From an uncultured Clostridia bacterium (GTDB lineage: Bacteria > Bacillota > Clostridia > TANB77 > CAG-508): a stretch of 64,000 nucleotides of DNA. The DNA lies in assembly GCA_934120315.1 (NCBI GenBank), contig CAKOTX010000003.1:72082-136081 (forward strand). Reading direction: 5' to 3'. The translations under genes were made by a program, and so were the position numbers. Positions within the stretch are counted from its first letter, which is position 1. Each line of letters starts with the position of its first letter. Below, piece after piece: positions 55,119-63,768 of the stretch. Below the pieces are notes generated by a model. It was not told where the DNA came from and made no database searches. It was given only the letters and a program-made list of their open reading frames with translations.

Positions 55119-56770
55119 TGTGGATTTACATTTAATGTCTTATTATTTGTAAATATAACCATTCCTGGTTTTGAGCCATTTGGCTTTTTTACAAATTGAA
55201 CTAAACAATAATCAACTGGAACATTTGAAGACATTTTGGCTTTACTATGTTTTGCAGCAATCTCTGCTGCTTTTACTAAAATATCATCATTTACTTCTTT
55301 ATCTGCTTTTAATATAACATGACTTCCTTGCACATCTTTGGTATGAAACCAATAATCTGTTTTACTTGCAAATGATAATGTTAACCAATCATTTTCTTTA
55401 TTATTTCTTCCAACATAAATTTTATATCCATCCACCTCATATTCAATTGGTGAAAATTTTTGTTGTTTTTTCTTTTTTTGATTTTTGTTTTTCTTTTCTT
55501 TCTTCTTTAATTTTTCTTTAAATACTACATTTTCGCTTATTTCTTCAAAGATGTCCTGAACATCTTCTAAACATGTACTATCTTCTAATTCATAAACTAT
55601 ACTTTCTATATAATTTAATTCTTTTTCTGTTTCTACCTTTTGCTCAGACACAATCTTATATGCATTTTTCAATTTTGAATATTTTTTAAAATATCTCTTT
55701 GCATTCATGCTTGGCGAATATTTTACATCTAATGGAATTTTTATATTGCTATTATCATAGTAATTGTACAATTCTATACTATCTGAATGTGTATTTGTAA
55801 GCTGATATAAATTTGCTGTTATAAGTTCTCCATATAATCTATATTTGTCCATTCCATCACATTCTTGCAATTTAGCATCTATGCTTGCTAAACGATTTTT
55901 ATATTTTTTTAGAACTTCTAAAATCATTCTAAGCATAGTATTTCTAGCATTTGTAAAAGCTTCTGTAGTCTCTCTTTCAAAATAAAAATCATCTATAAAA
56001 AAGTTTAATTCAAACCTTTCTTTCTCTTGATCTGAAAGTTTTAAAACATAGTCAGAACCTTCTAACTCAAATTTTAACTTTTTACTATTTATAATTTCAT
56101 TTATATAATTATATATTTCAGGTAATTTTCTATGTTCTACTGCAGATTTTGCAAATGACAAGCTTATCCCTGTAAATGTATTTGAAAGCTTTTTAGCATA
56201 ATCATTTTCTGTTGAATCTATTTCTAGTTTTTCACCAAACTCTTCTGGCCCTGACAATTTAGTAAATTCATATTTGTTTGATTGTGGTAATGTATAAATT
56301 CGTGATGGCAATATTTCTCTATATGAATTATTTGAAGCAATATGCCTCATTGCATCAATAATAATATCATTTTGGTTTTTTAGAATGATATTGCTATGTT
56401 TTCCCATCAGTTCTAAAATTAAGGTTTTATTTTCTATCTCATTAAATTCATTAATAGTCTCAATTTCAATATTTACAATTCTTTCAAGCCCTTGCATAGA
56501 AATATTTGATATTTTACCACCTATCAAATGTTTTCTAAGTAGCATACAAAAATTAGGCGCAACAAGTGGGTTTATTTTGGTATGTGTTGTTAAATTTAAT
56601 CTACAATTATGTGCATCTATACAAATATTTAATGCATAATTTTTTCCTTGTGAATACAATCCTAACACTATTGTATTTTTATCAGGTTCATGTACTTTAT
56701 CAATTTTACTTCCAACTAATTCTTGCAACTCTGTTACAATTGCTTTTGTTACAATTCCATCAAATGCCAT
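55112..56770 (-). CDS. rqcH: Ribosome quality control protein RqcH (NFACT family)
   Basis: The start is the ATG at 56770 (MAFDGIVTKAIVTELQEL, 552 residues), with GGAGGAG 6 nt upstream. The NFACT-N domain (about 1-220), a helix-hairpin-helix-like part, a coiled-coil arm (about 270-400) and a C-terminal NFACT-R/DUF814 domain (GYKIYVGRNNKENDWLTLSF, FHTKDVQGSHVIL) are in order. A poly-Lys stretch sits near residue 440. RqcH tags stalled nascent chains on 50S subunits with C-terminal alanines. It may also be annotated as a fibronectin-binding protein. Confidence 0.93.
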   Translation of the reverse strand: MAFDGIVTKAIVTELQELVGSKIDKVHEPDKNTIVLGLYSQGKNYALNICIDAHNCRLNLTTHTKINPLVAPNFCMLLRKHLIGGKISNISMQGLERIVNIEIETINEFNEIENKTLILELMGKHSNIILKNQNDIIIDAMRHIASNNSYREILPSRIYTLPQSNKYEFTKLSGPEEFGEKLEIDSTENDYAKKLSNTFTGISLSFAKSAVEHRKLPEIYNYINEIINSKKLKFELEGSDYVLKLSDQEKERFELNFFIDDFYFERETTEAFTNARNTMLRMILEVLKKYKNRLASIDAKLQECDGMDKYRLYGELITANLYQLTNTHSDSIELYNYYDNSNIKIPLDVKYSPSMNAKRYFKKYSKLKNAYKIVSEQKVETEKELNYIESIVYELEDSTCLEDVQDIFEEISENVVFKEKLKKKEKKNKNQKKKKQQKFSPIEYEVDGYKIYVGRNNKENDWLTLSFASKTDYWFHTKDVQGSHVILKADKEVNDDILVKAAEIAAKHSKAKMSSNVPVDYCLVQFVKKPNGSKPGMVIFTNNKTLNVNPQK

Positions 56771-56812
56771 GGTTATCTCCTCCAAATATTATTATAATAC
56801 CACAATTTTATT

Positions 56813-57391
56813 TTATTGTAAATAATCTAATGGGTTTACATACTCATTATCTATTCTAAAACCTATATGAAGATGACAACCTGTTGTTGCTCCATTTGTT
56901 GGATTTCCAGCTGAATCTGTATAAATATTTCCTGCCACTCCATATACATATTTAGGCCCTACATTTCCTATTATATCTCCTTGTTCTACAAATTGCCCTT
57001 TTGATACTATATAATTAGGCGAAACATGACAATAAGATATTTTTATATCTTCTTCTGTTGTAAGTGTTATTGTATATCCGCCACCGCCTAGAAATCCTGT
57101 AAATGTTATTTCTCCATCACAGGTTGCAACAAGTGGCGTTCCTTCAGGAGCTGGTATGTCTGTTCCTTTATGATATGTTGATGCACCTGAGGTTGGAGCA
57201 GTTCTTTTTCCAAATGGAGAAGATATTAAAGTATATCCTGGAATAGGCCAGGCATATTTTGAATTTTCCCCAATTATAATTTGACCTTTTTCACTAGTAC
57301 CAGCATTTATTGGCATTGTTGGTATAAAAAATATGCATATTATTATTGTGAATATTATTACTCTAGTTATTAATTTATTTATAAGTCTCAC
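56813..57391 (-). CDS. Secreted M23 family peptidase
   Basis: The protein has 192 residues. A signal peptide (cut near PINA-GTSEK) precedes a stand-alone LytM/M23 domain. The zinc ligands are in HKGTDIPAP (H..D) and GCHLHIGFRI (HxH). This is a probable peptidoglycan endopeptidase. The only reasonable starts are a GTG at 57391 overlapping its own GGAGG, or a rare ATA codon 6 nt later, so the start is uncertain. It follows tRNA-Trp with a terminator between, and rqcH lies 42 nt downstream. Confidence 0.85.
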   Translation of the reverse strand: MRLINKLITRVIIFTIIICIFFIPTMPINAGTSEKGQIIIGENSKYAWPIPGYTLISSPFGKRTAPTSGASTYHKGTDIPAPEGTPLVATCDGEITFTGFLGGGGYTITLTTEEDIKISYCHVSPNYIVSKGQFVEQGDIIGNVGPKYVYGVAGNIYTDSAGNPTNGATTGCHLHIGFRIDNEYVNPLDYLQ

Positions 57392-57417
57392 CTCCGTAAA
57401 CTCTTTATTTTTAGACG

Positions 57418-57456
57418 AAAAAAAGAAGTCTAGCTATTACACTAAACTTCTTTGTT
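57418..57456 (-). terminator. Terminator of tRNA-Trp
   Basis: AAGAAGTTTAG pairs with CTAGACTTCTT (one G-U) around an 8-nt loop, followed by TTTTTCG. It starts right after the tRNA 3' end. Confidence 0.85.
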
Positions 57457-57457
57457 A

Positions 57458-57532
57458 TGGCAGGGGTACTAGGATTCGAACCCAGACAAGCGGTTTTGGA
57501 GACCGATGTGCTACCATTAACACTATGCCCCT
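57458..57532 (-). tRNA. tRNA-Trp (anticodon CCA)
   Basis: This 75-nt cloverleaf has an AGGGGCA acceptor strand against TACCCCT (one mismatch). The anticodon loop is CTCCAAA (anticodon CCA, loop positions 34-36) on a CGGT/ACCG stem. The T arm is CTGGG TTCGAAT CCTAG. The discriminator is G73, and CCA is encoded. G73 and the CCA anticodon are both tryptophan identity elements. Confidence 0.96.
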
Positions 57533-57594
57533 AAATGTTACTATCATATAGTAACACATTATTTGGTTTTTGACAAGACTTTTTAATAATTTTT

Positions 57595-59907
57595 TTAATT
57601 CTTTTTTGTAAAGTATCCTGGGGTACTTGCTGTGTCTATTCGAGCATATGTTTTATCTTTATAGCTTGAACTGTATTTAGTCCCATTTCCTCCTACTAAT
57701 TTTGTAGAATTAGAAAACATACCATTTGAACTTGTTACATTTTCTGTTGTCCATCCTTTTTCACTTACATATATTGTAGTTAACTCTTCGCAAGAATCAA
57801 ACATATAATTCATATTCGTTACATTACTCGTATTAAAGCTACTTAAACCTATACTACTTAATCCGTTACATTCAGAAAACATAGAACCCATATCCGTTAC
57901 CTGACTCGTGTCAAAATTACTCAAATCTAATTTGGTTAATTTTTTACAGTATTCAAACATACCATTCATATTTGTTACCTGACTCGTATTAAAATTGCTT
58001 ACATCCAATTCTGTTAAGCCACTGCAATAATAAAACATATCCTTCATGTTTGTTACATTACTCGTATCAAAGTTGCTTACATCCAATTCTATTAAACCAC
58101 TACACCATGTAAACATATTATACATAGTAGTTACCTTACTCGTATTAAAATTACTTACATCCAATTGTGTTAATTTTTTACAGTATCCAAACATATTATG
58201 CATATCTGTTACCTGGCTTGTATTAAAGTTGCTTACATCCAATTCTGTTAGTACATTACATTGAGCAAACATGCAATACATATTTGTTACCTTACTCGTA
58301 TTAAAATTACTTACATCCAATTGTGTTAATTTTTTACAGGATCCAAACATATTATGCATATCTGTTACCTGGCTTGTATTAAAGTTGCTTACATCTACTT
58401 TGTCTAATACTTCACAATTTTCAAACATTTCACTCATGTTTATTACCTTACTTGTATCAAAATTACCTATATTCAAACTAATTAATTTTTTACAAAGCAT
58501 AAACATACAGCCCATATCCGTAACTTGGCTCGTGTCAAAATTACTTAAATCTAATTCTGTTAATTCTGAGCATCTTTCAAACATAGAATGCATACTCGTG
58601 ACTTTATTAGTAGAAAAATTACTTAAATTCACCTTTGTTAATTTGCTACAAGAACTAAACATCATCAGCATATTCGTAACTTGGCTCGTATCAAAATTAC
58701 TTAAATCTAATTCTGTTAAGCTAATACAAGAATCAAACATGTGATTCATTTTTGTCACATTGCTCGTATTAAAATTACTTAAATTCAATTCTGCTAAGCC
58801 GTAACAATAAAAAAATATTTCAGACATATCAGTTACTCGGCTTGTGTCAAAATTACTTAAATTTAATTTTGATATTTTAGAACACCAGTAAAACATTTTA
58901 TTCATATCAGTTACATTGCTTGTATTAAAATTGCTTACATCCAATTCTGTTAAACTACTGCAATAAGCAAACATTTGACTTGTATTTGTCACATTGCTCG
59001 TATTAAAGTTAGTTACATTCAATTCTGTTAAGCCACTGCAATGATAAAACATACCAGCCATGTCTGTAACTCCATCAGTTATAAAGTTTGATAGATCTAT
59101 ATTGGTTAACTTATCAAAATAAAAAAATAAGTTACTTGAATTTTTATTAGCATAAATTGGATCTTCACTCATAAATGTTAATTCATACATTCCATCACTA
59201 TCTTCGTCTGTATAATAGCCTATTATGCTTTCATCTTTTTTCTCCGATGCGTCAAATGTTGACTTTATTTCTGCCGTTATATCTGATTTTTTCCCTTGCT
59301 TAAATATTATTGTTTCTATTTTGTTATTATATATATTACTTCTTAAATATCTATAACTACCAAATGTAGAATTAGAATTAGCCAGCATCCTATTAGGCAA
59401 TTTTATAACAAAATTCAAATAAGAATTTAGCACATTATTATCAGGTACTGTTGTTCCTTTATACTTAAATTTTATAATTATATCTCTACTTTCGCCTGGC
59501 CCTATTTTTTCTCCTGTCGTAAAACCTGATATATCAAATATAATATCATTATTATCATAAAAATCATTTGCATAAGTTATTTTTTGAAATATTGCTTCTT
59601 CTGTATATTTGTTATAAACTGTTACTTTAAATGTTATACTTGAATTTGCATCTGAATCAGACAACTGCATAGTACTATCCATTACTGTTCCAAGAAATTT
59701 ATTTACTCTTGAATTGCTTGCACTTGCATTTACATCACTTACATACTCAATATTTGTAATAAACACTCCTTCCTGTGCATCCGCAAGTGCAGTTCCTTCA
59801 ATGTCTCCCGTAACCGAATTTATTGACGCATACCCTACTGACATTATTAATATAGCTCCCAATAATACAAATAATAATAGCATATTTTTTCTTTCTAGCA
59901 ATTTCAT
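57595..59907 (-). CDS. BspA-like leucine-rich repeat surface protein (DUF285)
   Basis: The preferred start is the ATG at 59907 (MKLLERKNMLLLFVLLGAIL, 770 residues) with GGAGG 7 nt upstream. A signal peptide (MSVGYA region) is followed by about 240 residues of an N-terminal domain, then 17 repeats of 26 residues with the pattern NFxTSxVTxMxxMFxxCxxL, then a short C-terminal cap (EKGWTTENV, TPGYFTKK). The repeat is the BspA/Mycoplasma DUF285 leucine-rich repeat, common in gut bacteria for surface adhesion or host contact. The 26-residue repeats appear at DNA level as a 78-nt period. No LPXTG is seen. Confidence 0.9.
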   Translation of the reverse strand: MKLLERKNMLLLFVLLGAILIMSVGYASINSVTGDIEGTALADAQEGVFITNIEYVSDVNASASNSRVNKFLGTVMDSTMQLSDSDANSSITFKVTVYNKYTEEAIFQKITYANDFYDNNDIIFDISGFTTGEKIGPGESRDIIIKFKYKGTTVPDNNVLNSYLNFVIKLPNRMLANSNSTFGSYRYLRSNIYNNKIETIIFKQGKKSDITAEIKSTFDASEKKDESIIGYYTDEDSDGMYELTFMSEDPIYANKNSSNLFFYFDKLTNIDLSNFITDGVTDMAGMFYHCSGLTELNVTNFNTSNVTNTSQMFAYCSSLTELDVSNFNTSNVTDMNKMFYWCSKISKLNLSNFDTSRVTDMSEIFFYCYGLAELNLSNFNTSNVTKMNHMFDSCISLTELDLSNFDTSQVTNMLMMFSSCSKLTKVNLSNFSTNKVTSMHSMFERCSELTELDLSNFDTSQVTDMGCMFMLCKKLISLNIGNFDTSKVINMSEMFENCEVLDKVDVSNFNTSQVTDMHNMFGSCKKLTQLDVSNFNTSKVTNMYCMFAQCNVLTELDVSNFNTSQVTDMHNMFGYCKKLTQLDVSNFNTSKVTTMYNMFTWCSGLIELDVSNFDTSNVTNMKDMFYYCSGLTELDVSNFNTSQVTNMNGMFEYCKKLTKLDLSNFDTSQVTDMGSMFSECNGLSSIGLSSFNTSNVTNMNYMFDSCEELTTIYVSEKGWTTENVTSSNGMFSNSTKLVGGNGTKYSSSYKDKTYARIDTASTPGYFTKKN

Positions 59908-59972
59908 CTTTTCTACCTCCAATTTTATATAACAACACCAAAAATCTAGATAAAAAATAATTTTTTATTTAC

Positions 59973-60443
59973 TTAGAAAAATATCATATATGTTAACAAC
60001 ATTATCACTCTTAATTGAGTCATATCTTCTGTCATAAAATCAACATCTGTTGCACTTTCTACTTTCTCATCAACAATGCTAACATCATAAGATTTTACAT
60101 CTTGAATTTTAAAATATGTTTCGAAATTCTTTTTTTGATTTACTTCTAAGTTTCCTATATCCAAATACTTTGTTCCTAAAATATTTCCACTTTCTGCATA
60201 TAAATCTATTTTCAAATATTTTCCACTTATATTATTTTCTTCACTATTTGTAACTGTTCCGCTAATTCTTCCATTTACCTTTGTTGCTTCAGCATTATTT
60301 ATTGCAATTTGATTTGAAATTTCACTCCTTCTTGGTATTGCTTTATATGTAGAGTTTATTCCATAATAAATTAATATATCTGATAATATCCAAAACAATA
60401 TCAACCAAATAGCATATTTTGCAAAAGTTTTTAGTCTATTCAT
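59973..60443 (-). CDS. Membrane-anchored FxLYD-like protein
   Basis: The protein has 156 residues. An N-terminal membrane segment (about 9-28) is followed by an extracytoplasmic domain with the FxLYD pattern (ISGTVTNSEENNISGKYLKI, then DLYAESGNILGT and a tail in NFETYFKIQ), and a second hydrophobic segment at the C-terminus. FxLYD domains are small beta-sandwich modules without a known catalytic role. It follows a polytopic protein by 19 nt; GGAGG precedes the ATG. Confidence 0.65.
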   Translation of the reverse strand: MNRLKTFAKYAIWLILFWILSDILIYYGINSTYKAIPRRSEISNQIAINNAEATKVNGRISGTVTNSEENNISGKYLKIDLYAESGNILGTKYLDIGNLEVNQKKNFETYFKIQDVKSYDVSIVDEKVESATDVDFMTEDMTQLRVIMLLTYMIFF

Positions 60444-60462
60444 TCAAACATCCCTCCATGAT

Positions 60463-61089
60463 TTATTTTTCACAATCTAAGTATAACATTTCATTTGCTA
60501 TAAATGTAAAGTAAGTTACTATTTCCATAAATGTTGTTGCTAATAGTGTATCTTGTGTTTTAATTGTTGCATTTTCCAATAATAAAATAACTAAAAATAT
60601 TAAATTCCATAACAAAATTTTTAATATATTTTCTTTTTTTAATGTTATTCTTATACTATGTCCAATTGAAGCTATAACACCTGCATCTTCTAACACTATA
60701 ATATAAACTGTAAATGATAATAATATTTTAATAATATATATTGACACTGCAGAAATTCCCCATATTGCTAAATCGCCTACTTGTTCTTTTAATTTAAATA
60801 CACCATCAGCAAGGCTAGTTGTTATTACATTTAGAATTATCATTACAACAACCACTTTTATGTATGTACTTATTTTAAACTTTTTATCTTCGCTTTCTGC
60901 AACATTTTTTATCAATAAAATATTAAATATTGATACTATAAGTATTTCAATAGTCTTTACTGATATTGCTGTTGCAACTTCATTTCCAACAAATATGTTT
61001 TGTTGTAGAACTTCACCTATAATTCCTAATAAAAGTGAGGCACCAACAATAATCCACAAAATTTTTATGTATTTTCCTATTTTTTCCAT
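60463..61089 (-). CDS. Uncharacterised polytopic membrane protein
   Basis: The protein has 208 residues and about six hydrophobic segments. I do not recognise a family; the overall pattern is like small glycerophosphoryl or DUF-type membrane proteins of Clostridia. AGGAGG precedes the ATG, and the gene lies 12 nt after the secreted protein upstream. The three genes 61431 to 59973 are probably one transcript. Confidence 0.65.
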   Translation of the reverse strand: MEKIGKYIKILWIIVGASLLLGIIGEVLQQNIFVGNEVATAISVKTIEILIVSIFNILLIKNVAESEDKKFKISTYIKVVVVMIILNVITTSLADGVFKLKEQVGDLAIWGISAVSIYIIKILLSFTVYIIVLEDAGVIASIGHSIRITLKKENILKILLWNLIFLVILLLENATIKTQDTLLATTFMEIVTYFTFIANEMLYLDCEK

Positions 61090-61101
61090 GCTTTTCTCCT
61101 C

Positions 61102-61431
61102 CTACATTATCCCTTGTAATACAAGCCAATCAAAAAATCCTTCTAATAATTGTTCGAAATCTGTTTTTGAAATATATGACTCTTTATTGGTCATTTGGCT
61201 AGCTAAAACCGGATTTTCAATTACTCTTTTTGTAGGTGTTCTTAACATGAATTTTGTTATTGCTTCTAATTCTATTACTGTTGTTGAACTATCTGACACA
61301 TAACATTCTACCATCCATGGCTTTTTTGGTTCTTCCTTTTGTGGTTGTAACCACGCATTTGCTACATTTCCATGTAAAAGCATAATCAAAAGTATACTGA
61401 TTGCTATTCCTATTTTTCTAAATTTTTTCAT
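61102..61431 (-). CDS. Small secreted uncharacterised protein
   Basis: The 109-residue protein has a clear signal peptide (FRKIGIAISILLIMLLHGN, cut after NVANA). The mature part is about 84 residues without known motifs or Cys pairs. It is the first gene of a three-gene set of envelope proteins, behind the promoter at 61459-61487. Confidence 0.6.
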   Translation of the reverse strand: MKKFRKIGIAISILLIMLLHGNVANAWLQPQKEEPKKPWMVECYVSDSSTTVIELEAITKFMLRTPTKRVIENPVLASQMTNKESYISKTDFEQLLEGFFDWLVLQGIM

Positions 61432-61458
61432 TTGTTTTCCATCTCCTTATTCTCGTTT

Positions 61459-61487
61459 ATTCTACCATATTATTTTTTCTTACGCAA
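61459..61487 (-). promoter_or_regulatory. Promoter of the three-gene envelope set
   Basis: The minus strand shows TTGCGT (61487-61482), 17 nt, TAGAAT (61464-61459), 28 nt before the ATG at 61431. Confidence 0.5.
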
Positions 61488-61513
61488 CAAAAAACGACAA
61501 ACTAATAAAAAAA

Positions 61514-61579
61514 TGTCAATTTGGTGTCGGTGTTTTTCTTGACAGCCATGTCAAAAAAAACACCGGTACCAAATTGACA
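61514..61579. repeat. Dispersed palindromic repeat, copy 6 (inverted pair)
   Basis: The left arm (61514-61544, GGTGTCGGTG core) and right arm (61549-61579, CACCGGTACC core) are inverted. It is immediately followed by a degenerate fabI 3'-end fragment. Confidence 0.85.
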
Positions 61580-61587
61580 AAAAAATG

Positions 61588-61632
61588 ACACCCAACTATC
61601 TTATAACCATTGATTGTGTAATCTTACATTCA
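61588..61632 (-). pseudogene. Degenerate fabI 3'-end fragment, copy A
   Basis: On the minus strand it reads DYTINGYKIVGC, matching the C-terminus of the fabI-like gene at 63929 (YADNGYEIIGC) in a window of about 33 nt. No stop codon is kept at the same place. DNA similarity to copy B continues a further 12 nt or so. It is the most diverged of the three copies. Confidence 0.6.
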
Positions 61633-61794
61633 AAAAATCACTTTTTACATTTTGGGCATTTTTCTTCTAATAATTTAAAATTACAACATACTTTTTTCAC
61701 GAAAAAATTTGTAGTCAAACACACATTTATATTACAAAATAAAAGTAACAAAAACTTCCCATCAAAATACAATATGATGAAAGGAGTTTTTTAT

Positions 61795-62469
61795 ATGGAC
61801 TATGAATTAATGATGAATGGAACTGTAAAAATTGGTCAACATGCTCCAAACTTTGAAGCAGAAACTACATATGGGCCTGTCAGCCTTGAAGATTACAAAG
61901 GGAAATGGTTAGTATTTTTCTCACATCCAGGAGATTTTACCCCAGTCTGTACAACAGAAATGATTGCATTTGCAAATGCCTGCCCATACTTTGAAAAATT
62001 AAACACTTGCCTATTAGGATTAAGCATAGACAGCAATCCATCACATCTTGCATGGATGCGTGACATTTACTGCATGACAGGAATCGTTTTACCATTTCCA
62101 ATTGTTGCAGATAGAAATGGATCAATTGCCAGAAAATATGGCATGATTTCTAATGATATTAGTTCTACAGAAACTGTTAGAAATGTCTTTGTAATTGATG
62201 ATAAAGGTATTGTAAGAGTAATTCTAGTATACCCTTTAAACATAGGAAGATTTATACCAGAAATCCTAAGAATCATTCAAGCTTTGCAAATGGCAGACTG
62301 CTCAAAAGGTTCTACTCCTGCAAATTGGATGCCAGGGCAACCTGTTATTGAAACACCTCCAAAAACATATCCTCAATTGCAAGAAAGATTAAATTTTATT
62401 GAACAAAATAATAACGGAATGAGCTGGTATTTAAGTTTTAAAGAACCACCTAAAATATGTGACAAGTGA
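61795..62469 (+). CDS. Peroxiredoxin (AhpC/TSA, Prx6-like)
   Basis: The start is the ATG at 61795 (MDYELMMNGTVKIGQHAPNF, 224 residues) with AAGGAG 8 nt upstream. The frame runs further back, but without a ribosome site. The peroxidatic Cys is in FSHPGDFTPVCTTEM, and the Arg of the active site is in VADRNGSIARKYGM. A second Cys lies in MADCSKGSTPANWMPGQ, typical of the longer Prx6/archaeal-type peroxiredoxins. It reduces peroxides with thiol donors. The TGA stop (62467-62469) lies at the edge of a dispersed repeat. It is a plus-strand gene in a minus-strand neighbourhood, bounded by repeats. Confidence 0.9.
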   Translation: MDYELMMNGTVKIGQHAPNFEAETTYGPVSLEDYKGKWLVFFSHPGDFTPVCTTEMIAFANACPYFEKLNTCLLGLSIDSNPSHLAWMRDIYCMTGIVLPFPIVADRNGSIARKYGMISNDISSTETVRNVFVIDDKGIVRVILVYPLNIGRFIPEILRIIQALQMADCSKGSTPANWMPGQPVIETPPKTYPQLQERLNFIEQNNNGMSWYLSFKEPPKICDK

Positions 62470-62543
62470 CAATTTGGTGTCAATTTGGTACCGGTGTTTT
62501 TCTTGACAGCCTTGTCAAGAAAAACACCGGTACCAAATTGACA
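62467..62543. repeat. Dispersed palindromic repeat, copy 7 (inverted pair with extra half-unit)
   Basis: A partial half (62467-62477) precedes a full inverted pair with GGTACCGGTG and CACCGGTACC cores (62478-62508 / 62513-62543). The TGA of the peroxiredoxin is at its left edge, and fabI 3'-end copy B follows on the right. Confidence 0.85.
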
Positions 62544-62548
62544 AAAAA

Positions 62549-62595
62549 CTAGCATCCAATTATCTCGTAACCGTTGGCAGTGTAGTCTTGCCTTC
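62549..62595 (-). pseudogene. fabI 3'-end fragment, copy B
   Basis: On the minus strand it reads QDYTANGYEIIGC then TAG, with the last eight codons and stop identical to the fabI-like gene at 63929-64000. Upstream codons degrade quickly. Together with repeat copy 7 it forms a block of about 85 nt almost identical to the one at 63859-63956. Confidence 0.75.
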
Positions 62596-62655
62596 AATTT
62601 TTTTGTTGGATTTTTTTGGAGATTTTTTACACTTTTTTTGAAATTTTAAATAATA

Positions 62656-62692
62656 AAAAAAGCAAAGAATTTTCAGTTCCTTGCTCTTTAAT
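62656..62692 (-). terminator. Terminator of the AbiF-like gene
   Basis: AGCAAGGAA pairs with TTCTTTGCT (one G-U) around CTGAAAA, followed by TTTTTT on the minus strand. Confidence 0.7.
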
Positions 62693-62770
62693 TAACATAT
62701 TTTATTAATCTTTTTAATTTTTTATCTTGTATCTTTTTTAATTCTTCCAGATACAATTCAGGTATTTTAA

Positions 62771-63700
62771 TTATAACTTTAGTAACTTTTTATAACTTTT
62801 TGGAAATCCCATTTTATACATTACTTTATCTATTTGTATTGCATATAATTCCTTTTTTAATTTTTCTATACTTTTTATTATTTCAGAATAGAATCTATTA
62901 AATTGATCTTTTTCTAATAATAGTTTTAAAGCAATAATAATTGAAAATAAATCTCTTGTTGCATATTGGTAGTTACCATTTTTATTCTCAATTTTCAATT
63001 TTTTATGATAAATAGTAGATGAAATTCTATTTTTCATTTTTATATCATATAGTTTTTCATCATGTGCACAAATATTTCTAATTAATGTTAAATTGTGCAA
63101 TATTATTCTAAATTCAGATATTCTTAAATTATATTTTCTACTGATTGTATTTTGTTCTTTTGGTTTCATTAAACTGTAAAATTTTGATATTTTTCCAAAT
63201 GATAATATTCTCACTAATACCCATAAAGGTATGTATTTATAGTTATCTAAATAGTGTATAATCATCTCATTAGAATTTTTATATTGATAATCAATTTCTA
63301 AATTTATATCTTTTATAAACTTTTCAATAAGAAATTGTTTGGAATTTGAATTACAAAAATTGGCAGGAATTAAATAATTTTTATGTCCATATGATTTTGA
63401 AAATTCATACGCTATATATGTATCAATTTCATTTTCGATTAATAATAAATATTTTAGAAAATTAATTTTTATATCTTTGTCAAATTCATATAAAGCATAC
63501 ATTTCTTCTATTTTAGTACCAGTAATATATTTTTCTTCTTTACTTGTATTATCAATAAATAAGTCCTTATATCCATTAATCAAATAATAATAGTTGTTTT
63601 TTGATAACAAATCATATGCCTTAGAATAATCATCTATAATAATATTTCTTGATTTTAATATATCTATTTGTTCATCTATTGTCTTAAATGTTTTTTCCAA
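62771..63700 (-). CDS. abiF: Abi family HEPN protein (AbiF/AbiD type)
   Basis: The protein has 309 residues. FKTIDEQIDILKSRNIIIDD, YYYLINGYKDLFID, YALYEFDKDIKINFLKYLLL and IENEIDTYIAYEFS match the Abi_2 family. The HEPN RxxxxH motif is RNICAHDEKLYD (about residue 210). MGFPKSYKKLL at the end is typical. The start is a TTG at 63700 with an AAGGAGG 5 nt upstream. HEPN proteins of this family are RNases that cause abortive infection or act as toxins. A structured RNA with its own promoter lies immediately upstream. I recall that AbiF-family genes pair with an upstream RNA antitoxin and that this HEPN lineage has been linked to Cas13. Confidence 0.85.
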   Translation of the reverse strand: MEKTFKTIDEQIDILKSRNIIIDDYSKAYDLLSKNNYYYLINGYKDLFIDNTSKEEKYITGTKIEEMYALYEFDKDIKINFLKYLLLIENEIDTYIAYEFSKSYGHKNYLIPANFCNSNSKQFLIEKFIKDINLEIDYQYKNSNEMIIHYLDNYKYIPLWVLVRILSFGKISKFYSLMKPKEQNTISRKYNLRISEFRIILHNLTLIRNICAHDEKLYDIKMKNRISSTIYHKKLKIENKNGNYQYATRDLFSIIIALKLLLEKDQFNRFYSEIIKSIEKLKKELYAIQIDKVMYKMGFPKSYKKLLKL

Positions 63701-63717
63701 TATTTCCTCCTTAATAT

Positions 63718-63763
63718 AAAAAATGACCCCGGGCCCGTAGGTTATCCGAGGTACGATCTACTA
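63718..63763 (-). ncRNA. AbiF-associated RNA (pseudoknot), probable antitoxin
   Basis: Between the promoter and the AbiF ribosome site lies a GC-rich island of about 45 nt. Minus-strand GUAG (63761-63758) pairs with CUAC (63740-63737), and ACCUCGG (63752-63746) pairs with CCGGGGU (63732-63726, one G-U). The two stems interleave as a pseudoknot. CCGGGGU is followed by UCAUUUUUU, so the second stem also works as a terminator. The layout matches the RNA described upstream of abiF genes; I could not compare it with a covariance model. Confidence 0.75.
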
Positions 63764-63768
63764 TAGAT

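Noticed and set aside
58271..58744. Plus-strand open frames inside the BspA-like gene
   Set aside because: The Leu/Ser/Thr-rich antisense translation follows the 78-nt repeat period of the real minus-strand gene. There is no ribosome site.
57583..59922. BspA-like gene considered as a pseudogene with degenerate repeats
   Set aside because: The frame is uninterrupted, with a signal peptide, cap and good ribosome site.
61638..61760. Cys-rich minus-strand reading (VCCNFKLLEEKCPKCKK) upstream of the peroxiredoxin
   Set aside because: It looks like a zinc-ribbon tail, but there is no start codon or ribosome site, and the reading lies opposite the peroxiredoxin leader. It may be a remnant, but this cannot be supported.
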